From: Atriophallophorus winterbourni
Lineage: Eukaryota > Platyhelminthes > Trematoda > Plagiorchiida > Microphallidae
Assembly (NCBI GenBank): GCA_013407085.1
Contig: JACCGJ010010187.1
Location: 124,001-188,000 of the forward strand
DNA: 64,000 bases
Direction of reading: 5' to 3'
Under the pieces are notes generated by a model, which worked only from the letters and a program-made list of their open reading frames with translations, did no database searches and was not told the origin of the DNA. The position numbers and the translations under genes were made by a program. Shown here piece by piece: positions 32,569-44,099 of the stretch; the stretch's first letter is position 1, and every line of letters begins with the position of its first letter.

Positions 32569-33279
32569 GCTACAATAGGTCGCTAGCATTCGCAGTTATA
32601 TACTAGGCACAGACAATGGGCGGAAACCTAACAAAGGCAACCCAGCACTCCGTTCGGTGAGTGAAATCTGATCAGCTTCAATACCTCGTACTAATAAAAC
32701 CGAATATAGACAGCGGCTCTATCAACCTCAACCTATATCAACGCAACGTGGAAAGTTTCTTTCGATTTCACAGAACGTGGCATCTCAAAAGTTTTTCATG
32801 CAGGTTAACTTGTATGTTTGTATCATCGTGTCATTATTGAGGAGTTTCTGATAGGGCTATCTCTCTCTAAATTTTTGGACGAAAGCGATTTTCACAAACC
32901 TGGAAACGTACAAACGCAAGCTCATCGATCTCCTGCAGTTTTCACCTTATCTGTATCCCGTAATAGTATAGTGATTGCAAAGCTGTGAATTTTCGCTTGT
33001 CTAAGCAACCTAGTTCGCTTATGTTACCATGTACATCCGGGTTTGAACAACCTTTTTTTCTGTCACGCTCATTGTTGTTATTGTTTTCTCGCTCGACAAT
33101 CAGTTTTGTCTGTACGAGGTGTCATTTGGGCCAGTCGAGAGGGCAACCGTAGTTTGATGTATATCGGAATGAAAAATGAAGCTTCTAAAGTAACAATTTC
33201 TATTCTATTTTTCATTTTGGAAATGGTTTGTCCGGTTTTGTCGCGATGAACAACCGTTTCATTGATTACTTATTTAATG

Positions 33280-33870
33280 CTGGTAGGAGGAGTGTGTCCA
33301 ACAACAGATGCGATACACCACAATTATCCCGTGATTTAAGAATAGGCGTTATATAGGCAACTGCAACAATTTCCAAGAAATCTCAATTCTTTGTTAAGGT
33401 TTCCCATGTGTAAGCAGGAGTCTCCTGATTTTAATGTGGCTCCAGCAAGTAACGATCAACCGTTGGCATGATCTTCTCCGTGTGAAGAACAGCGTATTCC
33501 ATTATACACTGTTTTTTTATTAATTTAAGGAAGCCAATCGACTGCGTCAGTATGGAGGGTCTTTTCAAAATACCTGTTAAGACGGCTCATAATTGTTATC
33601 TTTCCATTGACCCTACGAGTTGGGAAGAGTTCACTGTTGACTGCTCGCTTTGGAGGCGCTGTGTATCATGTCATCTGCAAGCTGGAGAAGAGCAGTTACT
33701 ACTCTCGTCTGATGCATGTAGGCCACGCCGTCAGCACGCAACTGCTGCCGATCATATATTCGAAACGCGGTCTGAGCATGAATCCTTCATGCGGTTGTGA
33801 CATGCATCCTTTGGCGACATCAGTCGATGGAGGCTAACAACATTTCTGTTTCGATTGCAAGTTGCTTAAC
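33280..33870 (+). mobile_element. RTE-like LINE fragment
   Basis: The nucleotide sequence follows the element at 1-2480: AACAACAGATGCGATACACC with TTATATAGGCAACTGCAAC, then GATCAACCGTTGGCATGATC, GTATGGAGGGTCTTTTCAAA, and, after an internal deletion, GAGTTGGGAAGAGTT and GCAAGCTGGAGAAGAGCAG. No frame survives. Confidence 0.75.
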
Positions 33871-34389
33871 ACGCTGACCAATTCAAAATGCGTGTTGGAT
33901 AACGTCGCTACTAAATCGCTTATCTGTCGGCTAATTTATTGAATAAGTTTGCTGCCTTCGCTTCCACACTATTCAAACAAACAAAGATGGAACACGCTTT
34001 TGATTCATCACTATCAACTCATATAAAGATCATCCATGCACGAAATCAGCTTAATCGTTGATTCGGTGAAAATCCACACACCCATATAACAATGAATGCG
34101 GGGTAAGTGATAATTGCCTTTTGTATCCGGCTCCGGTCGTAACCTCTGTTGCGGTGTAGACGCACACCTAGAGGATATACGTATCCCCGTTTCCTGTTCA
34201 CCTGTCGATTGTGTTACGATTCACAACGAAGGTCACCCTTTTTTAATTTTAGTTACTTTTTCCCTCGAATTCCACAACACGAGAGAATCACCATGGTTGA
34301 GACGTTTATTATGCATATAACCGAGGAATCTCAACATTTATTATTATTATCATATTTGCACAATCTGATACAGATATAGTGCCGTTCAA

Positions 34390-34880
34390 CATAAACAATG
34401 AGATGTACAAAGCGAGAAGGGGGGTACAAAGCGTTGTCATCGGCATCGTTGAACGTAGGCATGATACTACCCGGTTGCCTACACCGAAGTAGGGAAGATT
34501 TCGTTTAGGGGGTCCCACCCCGATCCTTTACCCACAAGGCAGTGGAGCGAGAGAGGTTCGCACCTATCGGTGGCCGGTGACCGACGAAGCGGTTCATACG
34601 CCCTTTTCTGGGAATTTCCAGTTCGGAGCCCGATAACCCCGTTGATAGGTTGGTGACTTCAGTTTTTGCCTGTGCACCATACAATGTCCTTGGATAGGAC
34701 AAGGGGCAGTGACTTTTGGAGCGGCGAGTCACATCCTCCGCGTCGTGATGTCATCATTGGATTTTTTGGCTTTTTATAGGGAGAACGCTTGCCAGACACA
34801 CCCTCAGACACCACCGCCGAACCTTTCGCTGAGCTCGGAGAACCGAGCCCACCCAGCTGGCACCACGTGGAGGTATTTCG
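34390..34880 (-). repeat. GC-rich non-autonomous element with TATA-like block
   Basis: On the minus strand CCCTATAAAAAGCC, TCCAATGATGACATC and GTGACTCGCCGC match the BEL-1 3' block. They are followed by GC-rich text whose CCACTGCCTTGTGGGT is shared with the retroposon at 48451-49046. It looks like a composite or a relative of both. Boundaries are approximate. Confidence 0.5.
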
Positions 34881-35111
34881 GCAAGCCAGCCGGAATCTCA
34901 ACATGCTTATCGTTTGTAGACAAATCTTGTAACCAGGATGATTCTCTCAGCCTGTGTCTGTGTCAATTGTCAGTTCGATCTGATTTTGGTGTTAACCACT
35001 CACATCACGTTTTCGCCACTTTAGGATCGTTTGACAGACCTGCACAATTTGCATATCGTTCAATAGCTGTTGGCTTTCTCCAACAGCTGCACACAGGTAA
35101 CACCGCGCCAA

Positions 35112-35262
35112 AATCGATTAGCCAGCGGTAGTGAGCTGCATGCGAAAACACGCTGGAATCTCACTGGCATTTCGATTTCTATTTTCATCTCCCACATCTG
35201 TGTATGCCTGGGAAACTTGACAGTATCTAAGCGCACGCGCAGCCTCTGAGGTACATACTAGA
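35112..35262 (+). repeat. Repeat C copy, long form
   Basis: This copy reads TTAGCCAGCGGTAGTGAGCT, CACGCTGGAATCTCACTGG, CTGTGTATGCCTGGGAAAC and CGCGCAGCCTCTGAGGTACA. It is diverged, with the distal mini-hairpin lost. Confidence 0.75.
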
Positions 35263-35316
35263 ACGCAATTATGAGCGAATATTCAATCAACTTGAATGGC
35301 ATAAATAATAGCTCAC

Positions 35317-35416
35317 CAAATCCTTGTGAGAATCGTGTCGTCCGATTGAAATTCTGACCATAAGCATGCCTCACCACCGAGGATAGATTGTCCAGCTTTC
35401 AGGTTTTGTTCAATCT
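35317..35416 (-). CDS. HEX: Beta-N-acetylhexosaminidase, exon 10
   Basis: Acceptor ATTCGATTTCAG and donor TG|GTGAGC bracket IEQNLKAGQSILGGEACLW and SEFQSDDTILTRI. GGEACLWSE is the conserved GGExCMWGE block of GH20 hexosaminidases; its Trp lines the active site. The reading phase is 2 on both sides, joining AELN-E from exon 9 and W-P of exon 11. Confidence 0.92.
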
Positions 35417-35769
35417 CTGAAATCGAATGTATTAATGTGACGGAAAATGCCTTTTTATTTTTATGCCAGATTCTTCGAAATATTCAAAAAGGTTGATCAC
35501 GGTGGTCCACAATGAAAGCACTTGACTCAAGTTTCGCTCTTGTTTGAGCTCACCAGCAGTGTGTGTCCTCTGCCACCCGAGGCAGTGCTTCCATTGTGGA
35601 TCGTCATGATTAATTTAGTAAATATTTTGAAGAACTCGGTACTCACGAGTAGTCATAAATGTTCAACGTGCAATGCATGTTTACGAATTTGAATTTTCAG
35701 CCAATGGTTAGCTGCATTGGGTGATTGAAAAGTGTTACCTAAAACTGTAAGCTGTTTTATTACTTGGCG

Positions 35770-35880
35770 TTGTTGAACGTCAGCCCTTTCATCACACCGA
35801 GATATGTTTTGTGTTGTTTGCACTCACAGCAAGGGACATTGAGATCAGGATTCCCATGCCTAGAAAGAGTGGGGAAATGG
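35770..35880 (-). repeat. Family A hammerhead repeat, decayed copy
   Basis: The plus strand shows ATGTTTTGTGTTGTTTGCAC, TCACAGCAAGGGACATTGAG and ATCAGGATTCCCATGCC. CTGATGA and stem III are mutated. Confidence 0.65.
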
Positions 35881-36374
35881 TACTGCAAAGGTCGAAAATT
35901 CAAGCTACTGTTTGATCAGGTTAACACGAGCAACTTGTTCAATCACATGTACCCCCCACACATGGCCGAGGTTAAGCCCATGTGCTTGAACGAAAAATCC
36001 TTATCTATATGCATCCTCATCACACACACACATTCGTGCAAGTACAAAATCGTAACTTCTTAACGGAACAGTGATTATTTAAATTGTGCCAGCTTATGTC
36101 ACTGAAATCATTATGAGTAATGATACTAATAAATAATTCACACAAAGCTCATTGAAACTCATCTTTTGTCTCGAAGGCAATCTAAAATTTTGGAACGCGT
36201 GGTGTGTGAACGACTTGTTGAACATCTCGAGAACCATCAGCTAATAACTTTCACACAACACGGATTTAGGAAAACATATTCATGCCTGTCTAACTTGCTC
36301 ACGACTCTTAATGACTGGACCAAGGGGGTTCCGTCCATACCTGTTACTTAGATATATCTAAAGCATTTGACAGA

Positions 36375-36875
36375 GTGAATCACACCTTACTGCTTCAGAA
36401 GCTGCAGAATGTTGGCGTCATCGGAAACTTACTAACATGGTTTACAAGTTACCTGTCTGGATGCAAAGTAAAAATCAGAATAGATGGTGAAGCTTCTCGA
36501 ACAATTGGCGCCACGAGCGGAGTCCCTCATTGCTCTGTTCTCGGTCCGATACTGTTTCTCATATTTATAAACGATCTACCGAACTTACTAGCATGTAAGC
36601 TTGTTTTATTCGCAGACGATATAAAAATCTGGACGAAGGTCAACTCTATCGAGAACTGTCAACTTCTGCAAGGAGATTTGAATAAGATGCACCAGTGGTC
36701 AATCCAAATCAAACTGCCATTTAATTTCCGCAATTGCAAAATGTTGCAAGTCGGAAAACCCTTTACCTATACACTTGGCAGCCACCCGCTTAAATGGAGT
36801 ACATCACAAAAAGATCTTGGAATCTGGGTGTCTCGCACTTTGAGGAACAGCCTACAGTGCAAAGCCGCCTACTAG
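36375..36875 (+). pseudogene. LINE reverse transcriptase core
   Basis: This 166-codon frame carries block B (GVPHCSVLGPILFLIFINDL, where PQ is changed to PH), catalytic FADD in LVLFADDIKIW, then KLPFNFRNCKMLQVGKP and KDLGIWVSRTL. It ends at a TAG at a frame break; the C-terminal region resumes at 36888. Confidence 0.75.
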
Positions 36876-36887
36876 CGTGCGTGCAGC

Positions 36888-37418
36888 TTGCTCGGTTTAC
36901 TGAAACGCATTTTCAGACGTTTCCCACCACACTCACTTGCGAAAATACTAAACACTTACATACATCCTGTCGTTGACTACGCTGTACAAGCTTGGACGCA
37001 ATGGATGGAAAAAGTCATCTCGCTCCTCGAACGAATTTATTACAAGGCAACCAAAATGGTTACCGGATTGAATAATTTACCCTTCGAGCAGCGACTGACC
37101 AGGCTTGGACTATGCACCCTCGAGCGCAGACGTATCCTACACCACCTCACTCTGACATATCGAATCATCTACGCGAAATCCCACACTCTGAAACACCTCT
37201 TCAAGTTTGGTTCCGTTGTCCCCACAGGCAGCCACCATTTGACCCTTCAAATCCCACACTCACGATTGAATTCTCGTCGTCACTTCTTCGCTGTTCGCTT
37301 ATGCTTGATGTGGAATAGCTTGCCGATAGATATTGTTACCTCAGCGAACGAGCACATCTTTAAACAAAGGTTACGAAACCTTATGTTGAGAACTAGTGCA
37401 TTGGCCCCTACCTATTGA
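36888..37418 (+). pseudogene. LINE C-terminal region
   Basis: The frame continues from the RT in another phase: LGLLKRIFRRFPPHSLAKIL, TYIHPVVDYAVQAWTQWM, RIYYKATKMVTGLNNLPFEQ and HSRLNSRRHFFAVRLCLMW, ending SALAPTY and TGA. Confidence 0.75.
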
Positions 37419-37619
37419 TGTATATATTTTTTAACGCTCGGAACTACCGTCCATCCAAAGATTCTTTTTCCTCAGTCTGTGTCGCCATTGGGGATTATTT
37501 TGCTCTACCTATGAAGAACATGGATATGATCATACAAGTAGCGATTTTTTTAATTTTTTATACGCATATCCTATGGTACTGTACAGCAATTTGCTTTTTT
37601 AGCCATAAATCTTGAATCT

Positions 37620-39109
37620 TGTGCAGAAACTGGTTGTCGTATACTTGCGTTTGAGACTTGTTCACCGAAACAGCCCATCTATCCATTGGAAAATAAGCGT
37701 CAATAATCCGCGGCTAAATGCAATTCATAGAATGCATCGGACAGCAACCAGCTTACACAGCCAGATATCACAAACTAACCGTAGGGTGTAAGTAACGCAC
37801 ATGCAAGAAAACAGAATCGATTTCCAATTAGTTGTAATCGTAAAAGTACAGGCTGGGTTTAACCTCTGAATGGCGTCTTTCCTGCTACCCGAGGAGCACT
37901 GTTAACTACCGAGCGTATATCGAAAGGCCACCAGATTGTTGATTAACATATTCGGAAGATCATCGCTTGTAACGTTGCCCGAGATAACGAACCTCAATCT
38001 TCGTCTAACGATGGGGTATGGATTACGGATGGGTCCGAGCCATTTGTTCGACGAAATTTCTCATAGTTTGACAAAATTAGTGACCGGTCGTCGCAAAGCT
38101 CCATACACGGAAAGATTGTGATCTCAATGTGACTTTGCCTAAATAATGATATGGCGTGATATTATGCCTTCCTATTGAATTGTTTCAATAGTGTGGTGAG
38201 AAGATGGCATGTGGACGTACCCTATCCCACTACATCTGAATTTCGAGTGCCAATTTTTCGCCACGCAAAATTCTCTACCTCAACATTTGGTTGACTCTCG
38301 GTGTATAGCTATATAGAAATCGAAATTAGACCTACATATTCAAACGAACATCATTCATGAGCCCTGTATTTGATATATTTGTAATATAGTATTATTTTCC
38401 CCATAATCCATAACGAAATTCGGTGGTGCTATACAGTAGTCATTTTTGGACGATATATCCTTTAATCCTTGGCGATTTTAGTTTAAGCGACACCGCCCAT
38501 CCGAACGCATTGCATCGTTTTTAGGTAGTATTATCGCTAGCCTAATTATGGAAAGTGGAGCAGCGTAATGAAATCACAAATAGTTTTCCAACATTTCCAC
38601 CGGCAACTAAATATATTAATTCATGATTAACACTTCTACAGTTTCAACTATGACGTTTTTGATTTCTACATTGCAAAACCACCATTGCGTACTTGTATGT
38701 AAATAAATTTGATCTCTGATTAGCAATCTGCAAAATACAAAGTTGATGTATCATATTCTAGCGTATTCTATCCTCGTTTATCAAAACGTACGTAAATATT
38801 CTTATCCATGTAGCACATATATGTTCAGACAACGAAATAAGTCTGACAGTGTGCATAAAAACCAATCTTCTGAGACAATTCACAATCAAGGTCGTTTTCA
38901 ATAATTTAGTACATGGGACCAATATATTGATGTGCTCAGATACTCAACAGTTGCAAACCACAACCAATTAAGGTTCTGTGAGTTTTGAAACAGTGGTAAA
39001 GTGATACATTAGATTTTTAGCGATTTGACAAAAATAGCTAAATTTCACACCAGTCTACTAAGAGTTTTAGCATTTCGTGAATTCAAAGTGTGTGTCACAG
39101 GGAACGTAC
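37620..39109. other. Hexosaminidase intron sequence, nothing recognised
   Basis: Between the CR1 tail and exon 9 I see no coding sense and no copy of the repeat families described here. Confidence 0.4.
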
Positions 39110-39254
39110 CATTTAGTTCTGCGCATGTATAGTACGGCGCCCATGCTCGGTTGTTAGTTAACAGGTCAAGATACCAACATTTCGAGTAGATTATGTCAGA
39201 CTTGCCGGTTTTCATTGGATTTTGCCAGACCTGATTTATCAAGAACCCCGGATG
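39110..39254 (-). CDS. HEX: Beta-N-acetylhexosaminidase, exon 9
   Basis: The acceptor TTCCTTCATATTCAACAG and donor G|GTACGT bracket HPGFLINQVWQNPMKTGKSD, IIYSKCWYLDLLTNNRAWAP and YYTCAELN. INQVW corresponds to IIQVW and SKCWYLD to SAPWYLN of human HEXA; both Trp residues help form the sugar pocket. Phase 0 at the start fits exon 8 and phase 1 at the end fits exon 10. A CR1 element begins less than 100 bp upstream in the preceding intron. Confidence 0.92.
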
Positions 39255-39344
39255 CTGTTGAATATGAAGGAAAATTGGAGAAGTGAAACGCTTGATTGAT
39301 GAAAATAAATGGAATTTGCGCTTGTAATGAAACCCCGAAAATCA

Positions 39345-40690
39345 GCTAGCATTACTGGAGACACTGGATGACTGGACGCAGGCAGTGGATAATGGTGGTT
39401 ACGTGCATACGTGTTACATGGACATATCAAAGGCGTTTGATCGCGTGGACCATTCTATACTGCTGCGCAAGTTGCACGATGTTGGTATTAATGGATGCCT
39501 TCTTGTCTGGCTGAGAAGTTACCTTCTTGATCGCAAAGCAACTGTACGTATCGATGGTGTGATGTCTGGGGAAATCGAGGCCACTAGCGGTGTCCCACAA
39601 GGTTCGGTACTTGGTCCGGTTCTCTTTTTGGTCTACATCAACGACCTTCCGAAACTTGTCACAGCCAAAATGGTTCTCTTTGCGGATGATGTTAAAATTT
39701 GGATGCGAATCAAGTCAAGCGTGGACTGTTTGCGCTTAAAAAGCGATTTGGATCTATTGAACAGCTGGTCGGAGATAAATAAACTTCCATTCAACTTCCG
39801 AAAGTGTAAAATGTTGCAAATAGGCAAAGATTTTCCATTCTCATACAACCTTGGACCAAATCAACTGGAATGGACAACCAAAGAAAAAGACCTCGGCATA
39901 TGGATTAGTGGAAGTCTGAAGTTTATCATGCAATGCGAAGCAGTGTACAATCGAGCTAGCCGCATGCTAGGTATGCTTCGGCGGATTTTCGGACATTTTT
40001 TCCGGGAATCATTCTCCATGCTCATAAATACGTATATTAACCCGGTGATGGATTACTCAGTGCAAGCTTGGGCACCGTGGCTACAAAAGGACATCAACCT
40101 GCTCGAGAGGATCTATCACAGAGCAACTAAAATGGTTGGCTGCCTCCGCAACCTACCATATGAGAATCGACTTGAGCAGCTTAATTTGGATACACTGCTT
40201 CGCAGAAGGGTTCGATTCGATCTAATACTAACCTACAAAATAATAAACTCCAAGGCGCACCCTCTGAGAAATCTATTTCGCCTCCAGTCAAGCCATGCCA
40301 CACGTACTCACCCATTTGCATTTGATATTCCACATTCCCACCGGAACTGCCGTCGGTTCTTTTATTCGGTGCGCGTTTGTTTCCTATGGAACTCCCTACC
40401 GTCACATGTTGTCCAATCATCTAGTGAAAGGATTTTCAGGAACAAACTGGATATATTTATGCGTAGTAATTCCACCCTACATCCCGTATATATAACATGA
40501 TTTTTTTCCAAACGAATATTTTTTTACCCATCATACCGACACAATACATGGCATTTTTTTGCAACTACAAAACTGTCGATCTTCCTGAAGAATCAATCTT
40601 TTTTGGTATATATATTTATTGTCCTTATACGAATATCCTGTGGTGTTGTACAGCTACGAGCTTTTTTATACCATAAATTCTTGAATCTTG
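39345..40690 (+). mobile_element. CR1-like LINE, 5'-truncated but with one long open frame (copy 2)
   Basis: The 371-codon frame (39385-40500) is uninterrupted from RT block A (CYMDISKAFDRVDHSILLRK) through GVPQGSVLGPVLFLVYINDL, MVLFADDVKIWMRI and the whole C-terminal region to VYIT. The missing 5' part (endonuclease and first RT blocks) is typical truncation on insertion. The 3' tail ends with GTGGTGTTGTACAGC and a tandem (TTGAATC)n. This is the youngest-looking LINE copy in the window. Confidence 0.9.
39385..40500 (+). pseudogene. LINE reverse transcriptase, truncated, open frame
   Basis: This is a 371-codon frame with RT blocks A-E, the catalytic FADD and the region after it (RIYHRATKMVGCLRNLPYEN, FFYSVRVCFLWNSLPSHVV). 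It lacks the endonuclease and the RT fingers, so it cannot support retrotransposition. The nominal ATG at 39385 is internal to the original protein. Confidence 0.85.
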
Positions 40691-42391
40691 AATCTTCTTG
40701 AATTATCCCGAATCTAATCCACACAACACTACTAATTTTATGTTCGATTACATCCCTATGTATAATCATGTTTTCGATTATACACGACAACGAAATTTGC
40801 AACAGACATCTGTTCTAGACCTAATCTTACCCTATGAAGCAACGACCGTTAAAGATGTTCAGTATCACTCTCCGCTAGGTCGAAGTGACCACCTCTTTCT
40901 GCTATTTGAATACGAGTGCAACGCCATTAGAATTGTCAAGCAAACAAAGCGGAATAGAAAAGTGGATTACATTGGTTTAATTGAAGCAATGGTAGCTTTC
41001 GATGAACATAATATAAATTTCAGTGATCCGGACTCGCATTACACAAACCTGACAGATTACATCATCAACATGATACATTTCCATTCTAAATATGTCCCGA
41101 AAAAAATAGCAAAGAACCACACTTCAGAATTCGCAGTCTGACTAGAAAATGGTTGATAACGCGAAATTTGGCATGGGCTATTCACCAGCTTCAGCTGGCA
41201 GTACGAATGCAGCGAATTCCCAAATTGGTTCATCGAACTGTTAACAACACTACGAAGCTGAAACCCGATGTTTTTTCGATCATGACAGATAACGGACTAA
41301 CTGATTCTGTGCTGGAAACCGCTAACGCTCCCGTCAGTTTTTATTCACGAGTTTTCACGAGTTGCAGCACTGATTGGGCCGGAGACTATATGCGATATAT
41401 GCATCAATTCTAAAATAGTGCAGCACCACCTACGCGGGTTGAATATCAACAAGTTCCCGGTAGCTGACGGAATCACAGTTGCAATTCTAAAGTTATGCGG
41501 CAGTCAATTGTGCGAACTATTTTGTGATTTATTTAATCATTCGTTGAGGAAGGGTGTTGTACTAACTGACTGGAGGAGAGGAATCATAATACCCATGTAC
41601 AAAGGTGGAACTCGTTCTGACCCAGCAAATTACCGCCCTGTTAAACTCCTTCTAGTGATCTCCAAAGTTATTGAGTGAATTGTGTGCGAACGAATTGTGA
41701 GTCATCTTGAAGCCCAAAACTTGATGTCCAGAGAGCAACATGGATTTCGGAAGTCTCGTTCTTGCTTTACTAACCTACTGGAGACAATGGATGACTGGAC
41801 GCAGGCAGTGAATAATGGTGGTTGCGTGCATACGTGTTACTTGGACATATCAAAGGGGTTTGATCGCGTGGACCATTCTATACTCCTGAGCAAGCTTGAC
41901 GATGTTGGTATTAATGGGTGTCTTCTTACCAGGTTGAGAAGTTACCTTCTTGATTGCAAAGCAACTCTACGTATCGATGGTGTGATGTCTGGGGAAATCA
42001 AAGCCACTAGCGGTGTCCCACAAAATACTTGGTCCGGTTCTCTTTTTGGTCTACATCAACGACCTTCCGAAACTTGTCACAGCCGAAATGGTTCTCTTTG
42101 CGGACAATACTAAACTTTGTATGCGAATCATATCAAACGTGGACTGTTTGCGCTTACAAAGCGCTTTCGATATATTGAACAACTGGTCAGAGTGAAACAA
42201 ACTTCTACTCAACTTTCGAAAGAGTAAAATGTTGCAAATACGTAAAGATTTCCCATTCTCATACAACCTCGGATCGAAACAACTTGAATGGACAACAAAA
42301 GAAAAGGATCTTGGCGTATGGATTAGTGGAAGTCTTAAGAATAGCATGCAATGCGAAGCAGTGTACAACTGAGCTAGCCGCATGCTACGTA
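40690..42391 (+). mobile_element. CR1-like LINE, longer but decayed (copy 3)
   Basis: Directly after the tail of copy 2, the same family begins again further 5': end of the endonuclease (QTSVLDLILPYEATTVKDV, SPLGRSDHLFLLFEYE), RT entry (FPVADGITVAILKLCGSQ, DWRRGIIIPMYKGG, NYRPVKLLLVISKVIE), REQHGFRKSRSCFTNLLETM, CYLDISKGFDRVDHSILL and MVLFADNTKLCMRI. FADD is changed to FADN. Stops and frameshifts occur at about 41140, 41413, 41678, 42010, 42196 and 42370. It stops abruptly at 42391. Confidence 0.85.
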
Positions 42392-42532
42392 TATCTCGGA
42401 GACCTGGATACAGACACCAAGCAGAGGGGTAAGACGTCGGGACAGCTGGAGAGACTCGCCCAGAATCGTGATGCCTGGAGAGAGCTGGTTGGCAGTTTAT
42501 GTCCCAGACGGGGGCAAAGGCGTTTGTAATTA
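42392..42532 (+). mobile_element. Different LINE C-terminal tail fused to copy 3
   Basis: In frame, YLGDLDTDTKQRGKTSGQL, ERLAQNRDAWRELVGSLC and PRRGQRRL end at TAA. This is the typical C-terminus of RTE/CR1-type proteins (NRDxWRxLVxxLCP) but not of the CR1 family to its left, so the joint at 42391 is chimeric. Confidence 0.6.
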
Positions 42533-42539
42533 AGTATAT

Positions 42540-43970
42540 TTAATGGCACTTTACAGAGTAGATGGCACGGTATAAACGAGCGGGCGCTGGTATGTTCTCT
42601 CATCCATTGCAACAATTATTCCGTCTATGATTTATGGTCAAGCAGCACCATATTAAAAACGCTGATTCAAAAAAGATGTTTTGCACAGATTTAACAGATA
42701 ACACACCAAAGCATTTTTAGTCAGTCGAATTCCACAAAAGTAATACAAATGGTGACTTTAAGACAAAGCAATCTGCTAGAAATCTCTAGTAACCGATATA
42801 TAATCTATGCTATAAGCTGAAGTAATAGATTTGGTAATGGGCTGGAAACAGAGGTTTAAATTTGGACTCAGCCTCTTTATCGATTAAGGCCCACTTTCAA
42901 TTTGCATGAGAAATCCCGGGAGTGCAGGTTTACCAGATGTGGACGCATTCAACTTTGATAATATTGTTGCGCATTTAAAATAAAATATGCCATACTAAAT
43001 CATACATTGCTAAAATATCTAGCTGAAATCAAATTTATGTTTCTTTTCGGTGCCCCTGAAACACCCTGCAACCGTTTCTTGCTGTGTGATCTCTAGTAGG
43101 GACGCCTTCTGTGTGCCTTGAAACGATGAACGAATGGGAGCTTTTGCTTATTAGGTCGACGCCTATCTTCAGTTTCTTCGTAGTGATTTACCTAGAGATT
43201 ACCTCTTTCCAACCTGGGTACGATGGGTATATTGGTAAACCATATCTCCTCAAATGTGTAGCCGGATCGGGATTGTAAGTCGGGCGTCATATCCACTGTA
43301 ACGCCTCGACAATGTTATAATTCTATCAGCGTAGTTGAATATATTTGAGACCGATCGGGAATCCATACTCATGAAAAGAATGTTTGCGATGAATCGGTTA
43401 GAGTAGATGTTTCGCTTAGAGTAGATCTGCTCTAACGGATTCATCGCAAACGTACGTAATGTTGTGTTATCGTTGAGGTAACTTGTTACTCGAAACACTT
43501 CAGATCACTTGCTCCAGGTCCTACTGTCCTAAGGAAAACTAAATCGTTCATAGGGTGTGAGATTACCGGGAAAACGTTTTACCTCCTACCTGCCAACCTC
43601 ACGCATTCACTCGCTTAAGTGTGGTTGGCTGTGTTAATCTGAATAATCGGTGAGTTTTGTACTCAAGCATCTATTAATATGTACTGTTTTTCACCGGAAT
43701 ATCCCGAATAATCAATGTACACGCGCCTTATTTCAAGTTATTCCATCAACTTATGTGTGTGAAGCGTTATGCCAAACCTTGGCAATTTGTGCACTCATTG
43801 TTCGAAGAACCATGATGACGCAAATGTGTCCAACTATTTTTTAGAAATTTATGATGTGATATCCCACCCATGGTGAGATAGCAACTTTTGAAAGTCAACG
43901 CCTATCCACTCTGAACCAAAACGTTTTTCGAGTAGTAGATAAAACGGTAACATGAAGTAATCTATAAACT
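42540..43970. other. Hexosaminidase intron sequence with one hairpin
   Basis: No coding sense is recognised. The only structure seen is the imperfect inverted repeat at 43382-43452. Confidence 0.4.
43382..43452. repeat. Imperfect hairpin, arms about 27 nt
   Basis: GTTTGCGATGAATCGGTTAG at the left pairs with CTAACGGATTCATCGCAAAC at the right with a G/G mismatch, and the pairing extends through GAGTAGAT/ATCTGCTC. The loop contains a second TTAGAGTAGAT. No protein or known element is associated with it. Confidence 0.75.
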
Positions 43971-43974
43971 TTAC

Positions 43975-44068
43975 ATCTTTCACCGCGTTAATCACGTCTT
44001 CCCAAACGACGAGTTTCTTTTGCTGACCATCAAATTTCTTGCCAAGTTTTTCCACCATGTCAAATATT
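43975..44068 (-). CDS. HEX: Beta-N-acetylhexosaminidase, exon 8
   Basis: Acceptor TTTTTTCCTATTCAG and donor GAT|GTAAAG bracket IFDMVEKLGKKFDGQQKKLV and VWEDVINAVKD, equivalent to LLDIVSSYGKGYVVWQEVF of human HEXA. The donor choice is supported by exact phase continuity with exon 9, although other GT sites lie nearby. Confidence 0.88.
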
Positions 44069-44099
44069 CTGAATAGGAAAAAATACAACAAGGACGATT

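Larger units (their letters stand above)
36160..37620 (+). mobile_element. CR1-like LINE, 5'-truncated (copy 1)
   Basis: RT blocks in order: SKILERVVCERLVEHLENHQ, HGFRKTYSCLSNLLTTL, YLDISKAFDRVNHTLL (with a stop before it), GVPHCSVLGPILFLIFINDL and KLVLFADDIKIW. A thumb and C-terminal region with ATKMVTGLNNLPFEQRLTRL and FFAVRLCLMWNSLPIDIV follows. At least three frame breaks occur. The 3' tail ends with CCTATGGTACTGTACAGC and AAATCTTGAATCTTG, the short-repeat tail typical of CR1. It lies in a hexosaminidase intron, opposite in orientation to that gene. Confidence 0.85.

Noticed and set aside
34709..35131. 140-codon plus-strand frame as a gene
   Set aside because: It lies antisense to the GC-rich element and its TATA block; composition (Pro/Ser/His-rich) follows base bias and no motif is visible.
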